Source of the DNA: JADFQT01 sp047516825 | GTDB taxonomy: Bacteria; Chloroflexota; Dehalococcoidia; Lucifugimonadales; UBA3495 | Assembly: GCA_047516825.1 (NCBI GenBank) | Contig: JAKZUA010000268.1 | Coordinates: 1 to 29,186, forward strand | Reading direction: 5' to 3' | DNA length: 29,186 bases | Part shown: piece after piece, positions 1-7,891 of the stretch | How the letters are laid out: each line of letters begins with the position of its first letter | Position numbering within the stretch: position 1 is the stretch's first letter | Made by a program: the position numbers and the translations under genes | Notes under the pieces: generated by a model | Database searches by the model: none | The model's input: only the letters and a program-made list of their open reading frames with translations | Told to the model about the DNA's origin: nothing

Positions 1-1
1 T

Positions 2-754
2 GAGTCAGAGCGGGAGCCGGAAGCAATCAGGGCGCGGCTGCTGGCCGAGGCGAAACGGATCCAAGAAGAGGATGAGACCATCAACCGCAAGATGGGTGAG
101 TTGGGAAAAGAGTTGATACCCGATGGCGGTGGAGTGTTGACTCACTGCAACACCGGCGCTCTGGCGACCTCCGCCTTCGGCACGGCCCTGGGTGTTATTC
201 GGGCCGGCTGGGAATCGGGCCGCCGGTTTCAGGTGTTCAACACGGAGACCCGCCCCTTTTTGCAGGGAGCCCGGCTAACGTCGTGGGAGTTCCAGCAACT
301 GGGCATACCGTCCACCCTGCTGGTGGACTCCGCGGCGGGTATGTTGATGCGCCGGGGCGGGATTAGCTGCGTCATTACGGGCGCCGACCGCATCGCCGCC
401 AACGGGGATACGGCCAACAAGATCGGGACCTACTCGCTGGCGGTATTGGCCAACGAGAATGACATACCCTTCTACGTGGCGGCTCCAACCAGCAGCGTGG
501 ACCTGGAATTGCAGACCGGCGATGAAATCCAGATAGAGGAACGGCCCCAGGAGGAGGTTACCCATTTTCGGGGAGTGGCCACGGCTCCTCCCGGTGTCCC
601 GGCCCTGAATCCCTCCTTCGATGTAACTCCCGGCAGGTATATCACCGCTATAGTCACTGAAGAGGCGGTCTGCTGGCCACCTTATCTGGAGAGTTTAAGG
701 GAGAGTCTAAAACTCGCGGTTGATGCCTCCACCGGGGAGAAAGGCTCCGGATGA
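2..754 (+). CDS. mtnA: S-methyl-5-thioribose-1-phosphate isomerase (5' partial)
   Basis: This enzyme converts 5-methylthioribose-1-phosphate to methylthioribulose-1-phosphate in methionine salvage and belongs to the eIF2B-like isomerase family. The frame is open from base 2, so the start lies before the window; about 250 C-terminal residues remain of a family that is usually about 340-370 long. The family's catalytic cysteine motif appears as HCNTGALAT (Cys codon 146-148; the usual form is CNAGALAT). TRPFLQGARLT and GADRIAANGD follow, the latter holding the catalytic aspartate (codon 386-388). EERPQEEV and NPSFDVTP complete the substrate-binding end. The last four bases (ATGA) overlap the start of mtnP, the enzyme that makes its substrate, which points to translational coupling. 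Confidence 0.95.
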   Translation, partial: ESEREPEAIRARLLAEAKRIQEEDETINRKMGELGKELIPDGGGVLTHCNTGALATSAFGTALGVIRAGWESGRRFQVFNTETRPFLQGARLTSWEFQQLGIPSTLLVDSAAGMLMRRGGISCVITGADRIAANGDTANKIGTYSLAVLANENDIPFYVAAPTSSVDLELQTGDEIQIEERPQEEVTHFRGVATAPPGVPALNPSFDVTPGRYITAIVTEEAVCWPPYLESLRESLKLAVDASTGEKGSG

Positions 755-1635
755 ATCACAAGGAAGCGGCCATCGCGGTTATCGGCGGCAGCGGTCTCTA
801 CGAGATGGAAGGACTGACCAATGTGGATTTCATCGATGTTGATACTCCTTTCGGTAAGCCCAGCGATGCAATAGTCGTGGGCTCGCTGGAAGGGACGCCG
901 GTGGCGTTCCTGCCGCGCCACGGACGAGGGCACCGGCTCAATCCCTCCCACATACCGGCCCGAGCCAATATTTACGCCTTGAAGACCTTGGGCGTCCGGC
1001 GCATTATCTCAGTTAGCGCCGTGGGTAGCTTGAGAGAGGAATACGCACCGCTGGACCTGGCCATTCCAGACCAGTTGATCGACCGCACCCGGCAGCGGGC
1101 CAACACCTTTTTCGATGAGGGTATCGTGGTGCATATCGGGTTCGCCGATCCTTTCTGCCCGGTGGCAAGCCGCCTGATGCGGCAGAGTGCGCAAGAGATG
1201 GGTATAACGGTTCATGCCGGAGCGACCATGCTGGTAATGGAAGGTCCAGCCTTCTCCACCAGGGCTGAATCCTTCATGTATCGGGCCTGGGGAGCCGACA
1301 TCATCGGGATGACCGCCCTGCCCGAGGCCAAGCTGGCCCGGGAGGCGGAGATCTGTTATGCCACCATGGCCTGGGTTACCGATTACGACTGCTGGCGCGA
1401 GAGCGAAGAGGCGGTGACCGTGGAGATGGTGGTCCAGAATCTCCAGAAGAACGTGGCCAACTCCAAGGAAATGCTACGTAGGGTCATCCCCCAGCTGACC
1501 GGACCCCAATCGAAGGTCGAATCCGATTGCTCCTGTCCTTCCGCGTTGAAGGACACCATCATTACCCATCCCCAGGGAATTGCTGAAGAGCTCAAGAACA
1601 AGCTGGCGCCCTTGGTGGGCCGATACCTGACCTGA
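751..1635 (+). CDS. mtnP: S-methyl-5'-thioadenosine phosphorylase
   Basis: The enzyme splits 5'-methylthioadenosine with phosphate into adenine and methylthioribose-1-phosphate, the step just before MtnA. The 294-residue product has the purine nucleoside phosphorylase-2 family layout: GGSGLY near residue 12, the phosphate-binding PRHGRGH at 55-61, SAVGSLRE near 89, MEGPAFSTRAE at 163-173 and the purine-binding TDYDCW at 210-215. The TDYD context favours methylthioadenosine phosphorylase over ordinary purine nucleoside phosphorylase, as does the mtnA neighbour. The length is normal for the family. The ATG overlaps the mtnA stop by four bases. Substrate preference between methylthioadenosine and other nucleosides cannot be settled from sequence alone. 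Confidence 0.93.
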   Translation: MNHKEAAIAVIGGSGLYEMEGLTNVDFIDVDTPFGKPSDAIVVGSLEGTPVAFLPRHGRGHRLNPSHIPARANIYALKTLGVRRIISVSAVGSLREEYAPLDLAIPDQLIDRTRQRANTFFDEGIVVHIGFADPFCPVASRLMRQSAQEMGITVHAGATMLVMEGPAFSTRAESFMYRAWGADIIGMTALPEAKLAREAEICYATMAWVTDYDCWRESEEAVTVEMVVQNLQKNVANSKEMLRRVIPQLTGPQSKVESDCSCPSALKDTIITHPQGIAEELKNKLAPLVGRYLT

Positions 1636-1665
1636 AAATGCCTGTCCTGAAGATGGAGGTAAGAG

Positions 1666-2025
1666 ATGCCTAGACGAGAACCCGGCGAGCCCTATGCTCG
1701 GGTCGATTCCAATGAGGCCAGCGCGATGCTGGCAGCCGATCCCAGCGGCACGGTGGTAATCGATGTGCGGCGGGACGACGAATGGGTAACCGGGCACGTT
1801 ACTGGAGCCATCCACATTAACGTGGACGAGTTGACCGACCGCATTGCCGAGGTGCCCCAGGAAAAAAAACTGCTGTTCATCTGCGCCGCCGGTGTGCGGA
1901 GCGGCCTGGCTTGTGAGGTGGCTGCTTCCATGGGTTACGATTCGGAGAACCTCTACAACATTGAGGACGGGACTCCCTTCTGGATCGCCGCCAACCACCC
2001 TACGTCTTATGGCGATAACCCATAG
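1666..2025 (+). CDS. Single-domain rhodanese-like protein
   Basis: This 119-residue protein is a stand-alone rhodanese domain, a fold that carries sulfur as a cysteine persulfide. The CH2A-like segment VIDVRRDDEW lies at 31-40, GHVTGAIHIN at 43-52, and the active-site loop CAAGVRS begins at Cys73. There is no signal peptide or membrane segment, so it should be cytoplasmic. A clear ribosome-binding site (GGAGG) lies just before the ATG. It sits between mtnP and ahcY within the SAM/methionine block and in the same direction, so a role in sulfur transfer linked to that pathway is plausible, but this is inferred only from position. The true sulfur donor and acceptor are unknown. Confidence 0.88.
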   Translation: MPRREPGEPYARVDSNEASAMLAADPSGTVVIDVRRDDEWVTGHVTGAIHINVDELTDRIAEVPQEKKLLFICAAGVRSGLACEVAASMGYDSENLYNIEDGTPFWIAANHPTSYGDNP

Positions 2026-2147
2026 GGTCCAGTTACCTGCTGACGCCGGGCGCTGGATGCCCGAAGTATCCCGGCCCAGTTGATCTGGCGTGGCCAGTTA
2101 ATGTGGCTGGAAACCAATTTTGAGCCTATATCTGGAGGAATAGAGTT
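2026..2147 (+). other. Spacer upstream of ahcY with a small hairpin
   Basis: This 122-base spacer contains a short hairpin, CGGGC/GCCCG with a 7-base loop (2047-2063), and the ahcY ribosome-binding site GGAGG at 2134-2138. I looked for an S-adenosylhomocysteine riboswitch here because of the downstream gene and could not recognise its conserved core. No T-run follows the hairpin, so it is not a convincing terminator. Confidence 0.4.
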
Positions 2148-3419
2148 TTGTCATCACAGGCAGCCAAGGGAGATATTAAGGATTTGTCCCTGGCTAGGGA
2201 AGGAGTGAATCGCATCGAATGGGCCGAGCGGGAGATGGGCGTTTTGCGCCTGATTAAGGAACGCTTTGCCAAGGAGAAGCCCCTGGCCGGATACCGAATG
2301 TCGGCCTGCCTTCACGTCACCACCGAGACCGCCAACCTGGCGATAACCTTGCAGGCCGGGGGCGCCGACCTGGTGTTGTGCGCCAGCAACCCGCTGAGTA
2401 CTCAGGACGACGTGGCCGCGGCGCTGGTCAGCCAGTACGGCATTCCAACCTTTGCCATAAAGGGGGAGGATAACGAAACCTACTACGGCCACATAAGCGC
2501 TGTGTTGGACCATCAGCCCCAATATACGATGGACGACGGCGCCGACCTGGTAACCAGTATCCACACCCAGCGCGCGGATTTGCTGAAGAGCGTGCTGGGA
2601 GGCACCGAGGAAACCACTACCGGCGTAATACGCCTCACCGCCATGGCCAATGACAAGAAGCTCAATTACCCCATCCTCGCGGTGAACGAAGCTGAAACCA
2701 AGCATTTCTTCGATAACAGGTATGGCACCGGACAGAGCACGCTGGACGGTATTACCCGCGCCACCAATTTGTTGTGGGCTGGTCGCCGAGTGGTGGTTTG
2801 TGGCTATGGCTGGTGCGGACGCGGCGTCGCTTCCCGGGCTCGGGGTTTGGGCGCCCACGTTATCGTCACCGAAGTGAACCCGGTGAGGGCTCTGGAGGCC
2901 CTAATGGACGGTTTTGCCGTGATGCCCGGCTTGGAAGCGGCCAAAGTGGGAGAGGTCTTCATCACCGTTACCGGGGGTTTGCATACTCTGAGCAAGGCGC
3001 AGATGGATGTAATGCCTGACGGCGCTGTGATGGCCAATAGCGGCCATTTCAATGTGGAGATAGACATTCCCGCCCTGGAGGCGATGGCAACTTCCCATCG
3101 GGAAGTGCGCCCCTACGTCGAGGAATACACCCTGCCCGATGGTCGCCGCTTGTATCTGCTGGCCGAAGGCCGTCTGATCAACCTGTCGGCCGCGGAAGGC
3201 CACCCGTCAGCGGTGATGGACATGAGCTTCGCCAACCAGGCCCTGGGTATGGAGTATCTGGTCCAGAACCAGGGCAAGCTGGAGCCGGGGGTTTACAACG
3301 TTCCGCCGGAGACTGACCAGGAAGTGGGCAGGCTCAAATTACAGTCTCTGGGAATCAGCATTGATACCCTAACCGCGGACCAGCAGCGTTACCAGGATAG
3401 TTGGGAAGAAGGGACCTAA
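2148..3419 (+). CDS. ahcY: Adenosylhomocysteinase (S-adenosylhomocysteine hydrolase)
   Basis: This NAD-dependent cytoplasmic enzyme hydrolyses S-adenosylhomocysteine to adenosine and homocysteine, relieving inhibition of methyltransferases. The 423-residue product matches the shorter form of the family. It has SACLHVTTETA at 52-62 with the family's substrate-binding His/Thr/Glu pattern, CASNPLSTQDDVAAAL, and the Rossmann motif GYGWCGRG at 219-226. The C-terminal GHPSAVMDMSFANQ completes the active site. Translation most likely starts at a TTG (2148), nine bases after GGAGG; no ATG lies nearby in frame. Methionine synthase is not present in the window, so homocysteine recycling must be encoded elsewhere. 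metK follows 36 bases downstream. Confidence 0.96.
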   Translation: MSSQAAKGDIKDLSLAREGVNRIEWAEREMGVLRLIKERFAKEKPLAGYRMSACLHVTTETANLAITLQAGGADLVLCASNPLSTQDDVAAALVSQYGIPTFAIKGEDNETYYGHISAVLDHQPQYTMDDGADLVTSIHTQRADLLKSVLGGTEETTTGVIRLTAMANDKKLNYPILAVNEAETKHFFDNRYGTGQSTLDGITRATNLLWAGRRVVVCGYGWCGRGVASRARGLGAHVIVTEVNPVRALEALMDGFAVMPGLEAAKVGEVFITVTGGLHTLSKAQMDVMPDGAVMANSGHFNVEIDIPALEAMATSHREVRPYVEEYTLPDGRRLYLLAEGRLINLSAAEGHPSAVMDMSFANQALGMEYLVQNQGKLEPGVYNVPPETDQEVGRLKLQSLGISIDTLTADQQRYQDSWEEGT

Positions 3420-3455
3420 ATCCCACCTGATAGGAGCCTGATAGGAGAAAGATCA

Positions 3456-4664
3456 ATGCCATTACTGTTTAACGAATCGCCCAAATATCTGCTGACCTCG
3501 GAGTCAGTCACGGAAGGGCACCCGGACAAGCTGTGTGACCAGATCTCCGATGCCGTTCTGGATGCGGTAATGAAGGACGACCCCATGGGCCGGGTGGCCT
3601 GTGAAACCGCCACCACCAACGGTCTGGTAGTGGTGATGGGCGAGATCACCACTACCACCTACGTCGACGTGCCGAGCATCGTCCGTAGAACTTTGCGGAA
3701 CGCCGGTTACGTCAATTCCGATTTCGGTATCGACGGCTCCAGCTGCGGCGTCAGCGTATCCATCCAGGAGCAGTCGAGCGACATCAACTCTGGGGTCAGC
3801 GAGGCGCTGGAGGTTCGAGGCGGCAACAACCAGCAGGATTTGGATACCATCGGCGCCGGCGACCAGGGCATGATGGTGGGCTTTGCCTGCAACGAAACGC
3901 CGGAGCTGATGCCGCTGACCGTCACCCTGTCGCACAAGCTGGTCCGCCAGCTGAGCCTGGTTCGCAAGGAAGGTATTTTGCCTTACCTGCGGCCCGACGG
4001 GAAATCTCAGATTACAGTGGAATACCGGCATGGTGTGCCCCACCGGGTGGATACCGTGGTCATCGCCGCGCAGCACAACCCGGAGGTAAGCAACGAGCGG
4101 ATCGAGCAGGATGTCAAGGAACAGGTGATTAATAAGGTGATCTCAGCCGATATGCTGGATTCCGAAACCAAGTATTACATCAATCCCAGCGGTCGCTTTG
4201 TCATCGGCGGGCCGGCCGGAGACACTGGTCTCACCGGCCGCAAGATTCTGGTGGATACCTACGGCGGCATCGCTCGCCACGGCGGCGGCGCTTTCTCCGG
4301 CAAGGACCCAACAAAAGTAGACCGTTCCGGAGCCTACGCCGCCCGCTACGTGGCGAAGAATCTGGTGGCCGCCGGGCTGGCAGATCGGGTCGAGGTTATC
4401 GTCTCCTATGCCATCGGTATCGCTCGCCCCATTTCAGTTTCGGTGGAAACCTTCGATACCAACCACGTGGCCAATCAGACCGTCCATGACCTGGTAATGA
4501 AGCATTTCGACCTGCGTCCCGCCGCGATTATTCAGGACCTGACCCTGCGGCGACCCATTTTTCTGCAAACCGCGGCCTACGGGCACTTCGGCCGGGACGA
4601 TCTGGACCTGCCCTGGGAGCGGACCGATAAGGCCGAAACCTTGCGGAACGAGGCGGGCCTATAG
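3456..4664 (+). CDS. metK: S-adenosylmethionine synthase (methionine adenosyltransferase)
   Basis: MetK makes SAM from methionine and ATP, with the triphosphate cleaved to phosphate and pyrophosphate. The 402-residue product is of family length with all three domains. It has SVTEGHPDKLCDQISD at 17-32, the GAGDQG signature at 133-138, and the late GGGAFSGKDPTKVDRS loop that binds phosphates and metal. The ATG follows a GGAGAAAG-type ribosome-binding site. It closes the SAM-cycle block: AhcY clears the methylation by-product and MtnP/MtnA clear the polyamine or ethylene-type by-product. It ends in TAG, showing that TAG is an ordinary stop in this genome. Confidence 0.97.
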   Translation: MPLLFNESPKYLLTSESVTEGHPDKLCDQISDAVLDAVMKDDPMGRVACETATTNGLVVVMGEITTTTYVDVPSIVRRTLRNAGYVNSDFGIDGSSCGVSVSIQEQSSDINSGVSEALEVRGGNNQQDLDTIGAGDQGMMVGFACNETPELMPLTVTLSHKLVRQLSLVRKEGILPYLRPDGKSQITVEYRHGVPHRVDTVVIAAQHNPEVSNERIEQDVKEQVINKVISADMLDSETKYYINPSGRFVIGGPAGDTGLTGRKILVDTYGGIARHGGGAFSGKDPTKVDRSGAYAARYVAKNLVAAGLADRVEVIVSYAIGIARPISVSVETFDTNHVANQTVHDLVMKHFDLRPAAIIQDLTLRRPIFLQTAAYGHFGRDDLDLPWERTDKAETLRNEAGL

Positions 4665-4687
4665 GTTTGCTTTGGCACCAACTTGGC

Positions 4688-4747
4688 AACTATCCCAAAA
4701 CGACCTATGTCATTCCGAAGGGCTCCGGGTGACATTTTGAGATAATT
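4688..4747. repeat. Dispersed palindromic intergenic repeat, copy 1
   Basis: A 60-base imperfect palindrome lies directly after metK. Its outer arms AACTATCCCAAAA and TTTTGAGATAATT are near-inverse complements, and the inner GTCA...TGAC pair encloses CCGAAGGGCTCCGG. Two related copies occur at 7595 and 14111, also between genes. This layout fits a small non-autonomous mobile element or a REP-type repeat. No transposase lies in the window. Confidence 0.7.
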
Positions 4748-4753
4748 CCTACG

Positions 4754-4775
4754 AGGCAGCCATTGAGGACTGCCT
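4754..4775. other. Small hairpin after metK
   Basis: A six-base stem AGGCAG/CTGCCT surrounds a 10-base loop. It lies between the dispersed repeat and the terminator-like structure. It is followed by AAATATAT rather than a T-run, so its function is unclear. Confidence 0.35.
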
Positions 4776-4787
4776 AAATATATCGGG

Positions 4788-4866
4788 AAACCCTCGCTTG
4801 CTTTAGTCGGCGTCCTGCTGGCGTCTGCTGGAGAATGATAAAATATGTAAGTGAGGGTTTTTTTAT
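4788..4866 (+). terminator. Terminator-like or attenuator hairpin between metK and the phosphohexomutase gene
   Basis: The arm AAACCCTCGCTT (4788-4799) pairs with AAGTGAGGGTTT (4849-4860) over 12 positions with a single G-T wobble, and seven consecutive T bases occupy 4858-4864. That is the shape of an intrinsic terminator, though the 49-base loop is unusually long. The T-run ends only about 23 bases before the next start codon, leaving almost no room for a promoter between. Either the structure is a conditional terminator controlling the next gene, or a promoter lies inside the loop (TAAAAT at 4839-4844 is a weak -10 candidate). Confidence 0.55.
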
Positions 4867-4888
4867 TGGATGTTTTCGGGGAGGGGAT

Positions 4889-6304
4889 ATGGCCGCGGAC
4901 ATTAAATTTGGCACCGACGGATGGCGGGCTTTAATCGCCGAGGACTTTACCTTCGCCAACGTGGCTCGCTGCGCCCAGGGTTTGTCGGACTATCTGAAAG
5001 AGGAGGGTTCGGCGGCCAAAGGCCTAGTGGTGGGCTACGATACCAGGTTCCTGTCCCAAAATTTTGCGGAAACCGTGGCCGGGGTGTGTGCCGGAAATGG
5101 CATAAAAGTATATCTTTCCGGCCAGGCTGCTCCCACCCCGGTGATCAGCTTCAACGTTCTGCACCTCAATGCGGCAGCGGCGGCAATAATCACGGCCAGC
5201 CATAATTCGGCGGCCTGGAACGGGTTCAAGTTCAAACCGGAGTACGCCGGCAGCGCGACTCAGGAGATTACCGACCGACTGGAGGGTTTTATCGCCCGTA
5301 GTGGAAGGGCTGAATCCATGTCTCTGGAGGAAGGGAAGAAACGCGGGTTGATTGTGGCTATTGACCCGGCTCCTCCCTACTTGGAGCGAATCCGGACCTT
5401 GGTGGATGTGGCGGCGATTCAGCAATCCGGGCTGCGGGTAGCGGTCGATGCCATGTTCGGCGCGGGGGCCGGTTATATCCCCGCTCTGCTGTCCGGCGGT
5501 CCAACCACCGTGGACGAAATGAACGGTTACGTCAATCCAGCCTTCCCGGGAATGGAGCAGCCCGAGCCCATCGCCCATAACCTGACCGGACTGTCGCGGA
5601 TGATCAAGCAAAAGCGCTGCGCCGTTGGGCTGGCTTTGGACGGTGATGCCGACCGGTTGGGGGTGATGGACGAAGATGGGACCTTCATCAGCACGCTAGA
5701 GGTGTTTTCCTTGCTGGCCCTATATTTGCTTCAAGAGAAGGGGCAGCGGGGCCCTTTGGTTAAAGGAGTAACCTCCTCCATAATGCTGAACAAGCTGGGT
5801 GATGAGTACGGCGTCGATGTCCATGAAATGAAGGTCGGGTTCAAGTACATCGGGCCCAAGATGTCGGAGGTCGACGCCTTGATGGGTGGCGAAGAGAGTG
5901 GTGGCTTTGCCTTTCGTGGGCATATCCCCGAGCGCGATGGAATACTCAGCGGACTTTACATTTTGGAGTATATGGCCAAGACGGGTAAGTCGCCCTCCCA
6001 GCTGGTCGCCAATCTCTTCGACCAGGTCGGCTCTTACTCCTACCAGCGCCGCGACGTGGCATTTGACCCCCAGGCGAGGGAGGAGATTCAGCGGCGGCTC
6101 GATAGCCCGGACTTAACGGAGTTGGCCGGAGTGCCGGTCATCGGGTCCGACCAAATAGATGGACGAAGGCTGTTGTTTGAAGACGGCTGGCTGGCTTCCA
6201 GGTTCTCGGGAACCGAGCCTCTGCTGCGGATCTATTGCGAGGCCCGCACACCGGCCCAGGTTACCCGGCTGCTGGATGCAGCCGCTGCCTACTTGGGAGT
6301 CTAA
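4889..6304 (+). CDS. Phosphoglucomutase/phosphomannomutase family protein
   Basis: This alpha-D-phosphohexomutase moves phosphate between C1 and C6 of a hexose phosphate and feeds glycogen, nucleotide-sugar or cell-surface sugar pathways. All four family motifs are visible in 471 residues: the phosphoserine loop TASHN with Ser104, the metal loop DGDADR at 251-256, the sugar-binding GEESGG at 334-339, and the phosphate-binding RFSGTEP near 438-444. The early FGTDGWR is also typical. I chose the ATG at 4889 because it follows GGGGAGGGG and begins at the usual family N-terminus; an upstream in-frame ATG at 4835 would fall inside the hairpin structure. Glucose, mannose and glucosamine specificity cannot be told apart here. 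Confidence 0.92.
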   Translation: MAADIKFGTDGWRALIAEDFTFANVARCAQGLSDYLKEEGSAAKGLVVGYDTRFLSQNFAETVAGVCAGNGIKVYLSGQAAPTPVISFNVLHLNAAAAAIITASHNSAAWNGFKFKPEYAGSATQEITDRLEGFIARSGRAESMSLEEGKKRGLIVAIDPAPPYLERIRTLVDVAAIQQSGLRVAVDAMFGAGAGYIPALLSGGPTTVDEMNGYVNPAFPGMEQPEPIAHNLTGLSRMIKQKRCAVGLALDGDADRLGVMDEDGTFISTLEVFSLLALYLLQEKGQRGPLVKGVTSSIMLNKLGDEYGVDVHEMKVGFKYIGPKMSEVDALMGGEESGGFAFRGHIPERDGILSGLYILEYMAKTGKSPSQLVANLFDQVGSYSYQRRDVAFDPQAREEIQRRLDSPDLTELAGVPVIGSDQIDGRRLLFEDGWLASRFSGTEPLLRIYCEARTPAQVTRLLDAAAAYLGV

Positions 6305-6654
6305 CGAATCCGGGGTCGCTGATGATGAAGGGGGGCAAATTGGGGATTGCCAAATCCGGGGCTGTCCCGGGTTCGTAATTATCTGTGAAGTTAATCAGCC
6401 TTGAACCTATAGCTAAACCCGGTTGGAGCAGCCACCGTTTGGGGAAATCCCCCTATAACCCCCTTTGCAAAGGGGGACTGAGGGAGATTTGGATCTCACA
6501 AGTTTAATAATTTCTTCTAGGGTCGATAAAGCCCGGATGGTCGGGGCGGCAACATCGATCCTGGTTCCACCGCATCTAAATAATTGGTGAGGCGCAATCT
6601 GGGCCGTCTTGCTATATTGGAAACGGCAAAGACCGCAGACAGGAGTGGCTCTGG
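6305..6654. other. 350-base intergenic region before the CcdA-type gene
   Basis: No convincing gene is seen. The region holds a short inverted repeat GGCAA/TTGCC near 6335-6352, the palindromic repeat described separately at 6445-6490, and an AT-containing stretch closer to the downstream gene. A promoter for that gene is expected here; TATATT near 6612 is a possible -10, but I found no well-spaced -35, so I do not call one. Confidence 0.5.
6445..6490. repeat. Palindromic intergenic repeat (CCCCCTTTG type)
   Basis: The core CCCCCTTTGCAAAGGGGG (6459-6476) is a perfect 18-base palindrome. It sits inside a longer inverted pair, AAATCCCCCT and AGGGAGATTT. Repeats of this C-rich/G-rich palindrome type are known between genes in many bacterial genomes. 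Only one copy is present here, so repetition in this genome is inferred from resemblance. Confidence 0.6.
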
Positions 6655-7593
6655 ATGTCCCTAGCCAAAAACTTATCCACGACCCTTCGGGGAACAAACT
6701 TGCTTCGCGGGGTAGTCCTGCCGGTGCTGGTAGCGGCGACCGCCTATGCGCTGGCTCTAGTCGGCGCTTATTTGCTACGGGACGCTCAGGGTATAGACGG
6801 TGTCAACGGATTTGTGGAGATATTGTCCGGCCGCTCCGGCACTTTCCTGAAGGGAGTAGGCCTGTCGCTTCCGTTGGGACTCGCCTTCGTTGCCGGTATG
6901 GTTGCGGCGGTTAACCCTTGTGGATTCGCCATGTTGCCGGCTTACTTGGGAATGTACCTGGGGTCGGGCGAAGAAAACCAGCCGGAGAACAACCCAAAGT
7001 ACAACCCGTTTAGGCAGGTCGGCCAAGTGCTGGTGGTCGGTCTCTCCGTAACCGCTGGATTTGTGGTGCTCTTCGGCCTAGCGGGGATTGTGCTTAGCCT
7101 GGGCACCCAGACGCTGGTGGAAGGAGTCGTGCCTTTTTTCGGTCTGGCCATCGCGGTAGTGCTAACGGCCCTTGGCGCCTGGCTGTTGGGTGGAGGCAAA
7201 CTTTACGCCGGGTTTGCCGCTCGGGCCGCCTCTCACATAGGGGACCCCAATCAGGTCAATGTCAAAGGGTTTTTTCTGTTCGGACTCAGCTATGGCACGG
7301 CGTCTTTGAGCTGCGTTCTCACACCATTCTTACTGGTGGTTGGAACTGCATTCGTGGCGGCGTCGGGTCTGGTCGCGGCCATCGGCCAGTTTCTATTGTT
7401 CGCGTTAGGCATGGGCCTAGTAGTCATGCTGCTTACCATCGGTATGGCTCTTTTTAAAGGGACCATGGTAAGGTGGCTCAGGAAGGCCATGCCCTACGTT
7501 CAAACAGTAGGTGCCTGGCTAATGGTCCTGGCGGGAGCCTATCTAGTATTCTATTGGTTAACCATTGGGTGGCCGGGTGGCGGGGTTTTTTAG
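6655..7593 (+). CDS. CcdA/DsbD-type cytochrome c biogenesis membrane protein
   Basis: This polytopic inner-membrane protein resembles CcdA, which passes reducing power from cytoplasmic thioredoxin to the outside of the membrane for cytochrome c maturation or disulfide reduction. Two conserved cysteines support this: Cys89 in AAVNPCGFAMLPAYL and Cys220 in ASLSCVLTP, the pair expected to cycle between dithiol and disulfide. About seven or eight hydrophobic segments are visible (roughly 18-41, 68-103, 122-150, 157-180, 205-235, 240-265, 280-303). At 312 residues it is longer than minimal CcdA (about 220-240), with an extra N-terminal segment and a hydrophilic loop near 103-120. No thioredoxin-like or haem-handling partner is adjacent, so the precise substrate is unknown. 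Confidence 0.88.
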   Translation: MSLAKNLSTTLRGTNLLRGVVLPVLVAATAYALALVGAYLLRDAQGIDGVNGFVEILSGRSGTFLKGVGLSLPLGLAFVAGMVAAVNPCGFAMLPAYLGMYLGSGEENQPENNPKYNPFRQVGQVLVVGLSVTAGFVVLFGLAGIVLSLGTQTLVEGVVPFFGLAIAVVLTALGAWLLGGGKLYAGFAARAASHIGDPNQVNVKGFFLFGLSYGTASLSCVLTPFLLVVGTAFVAASGLVAAIGQFLLFALGMGLVVMLLTIGMALFKGTMVRWLRKAMPYVQTVGAWLMVLAGAYLVFYWLTIGWPGGGVF

Positions 7594-7594
7594 C

Positions 7595-7650
7595 AACTAT
7601 CTCAAGACGAGCCATGTCATTCCGAAGGAGCGCGGCGACCGAGGAATCTA
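7595..7650. repeat. Dispersed intergenic repeat, copy 2 (divergent right half)
   Basis: The left half (AACTATCTCAAGACGAGCC then ATGTCATTCCGAAG) matches copy 1 at 4688 closely. The right half differs, reading GAGCGCGGCGACCGAGGAATC instead of closing the palindrome in the same way. It lies immediately after the CcdA-type gene, just as copy 1 follows metK. Confidence 0.65.
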
Positions 7651-7818
7651 AATCCGATACCCACAAAACCTTTATGCGTCAGCACTAGGGTTTACACCAT
7701 AGTCAGTCGCGTCAGGACCATGCTTCCAGGGACTTAGACCCATCACTGCGCTAGGGGTGGCATTTCGGGCTAATTACTTGGCCGCCGGCCGGGTTCGGGG
7801 TTGACGGTAGATCAAAGA

Positions 7819-7842
7819 GGGGGCGTCCAATTGGACGCCCCC
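7819..7842 (-). terminator. Probable terminator of the ribosomal-protein operon
   Basis: This is a 24-base perfect palindrome with arms GGGGGCGTCC and GGACGCCCCC around AATT, located 50 bases past the rpsI stop in its direction of transcription. Read on the minus strand it is followed by TCTTTGATC, a modest T-rich stretch. It lies between convergent gene blocks and could act on both strands. Confidence 0.7.
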
Positions 7843-7891
7843 TGCGGTTATTTGGGTGACCAGTGGATAGGGTTGATAGATAGATGGGCTG

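Noticed and set aside
2026..2147. An S-adenosylhomocysteine riboswitch before ahcY
   Set aside because: The position is suggestive, but I could not match the conserved core; only a small five-pair hairpin is visible. A covariance-model search would settle it.
3420..3455. A SAM riboswitch before metK
   Set aside because: Only 36 bases separate ahcY from metK, too short for any known SAM riboswitch class with an expression platform.
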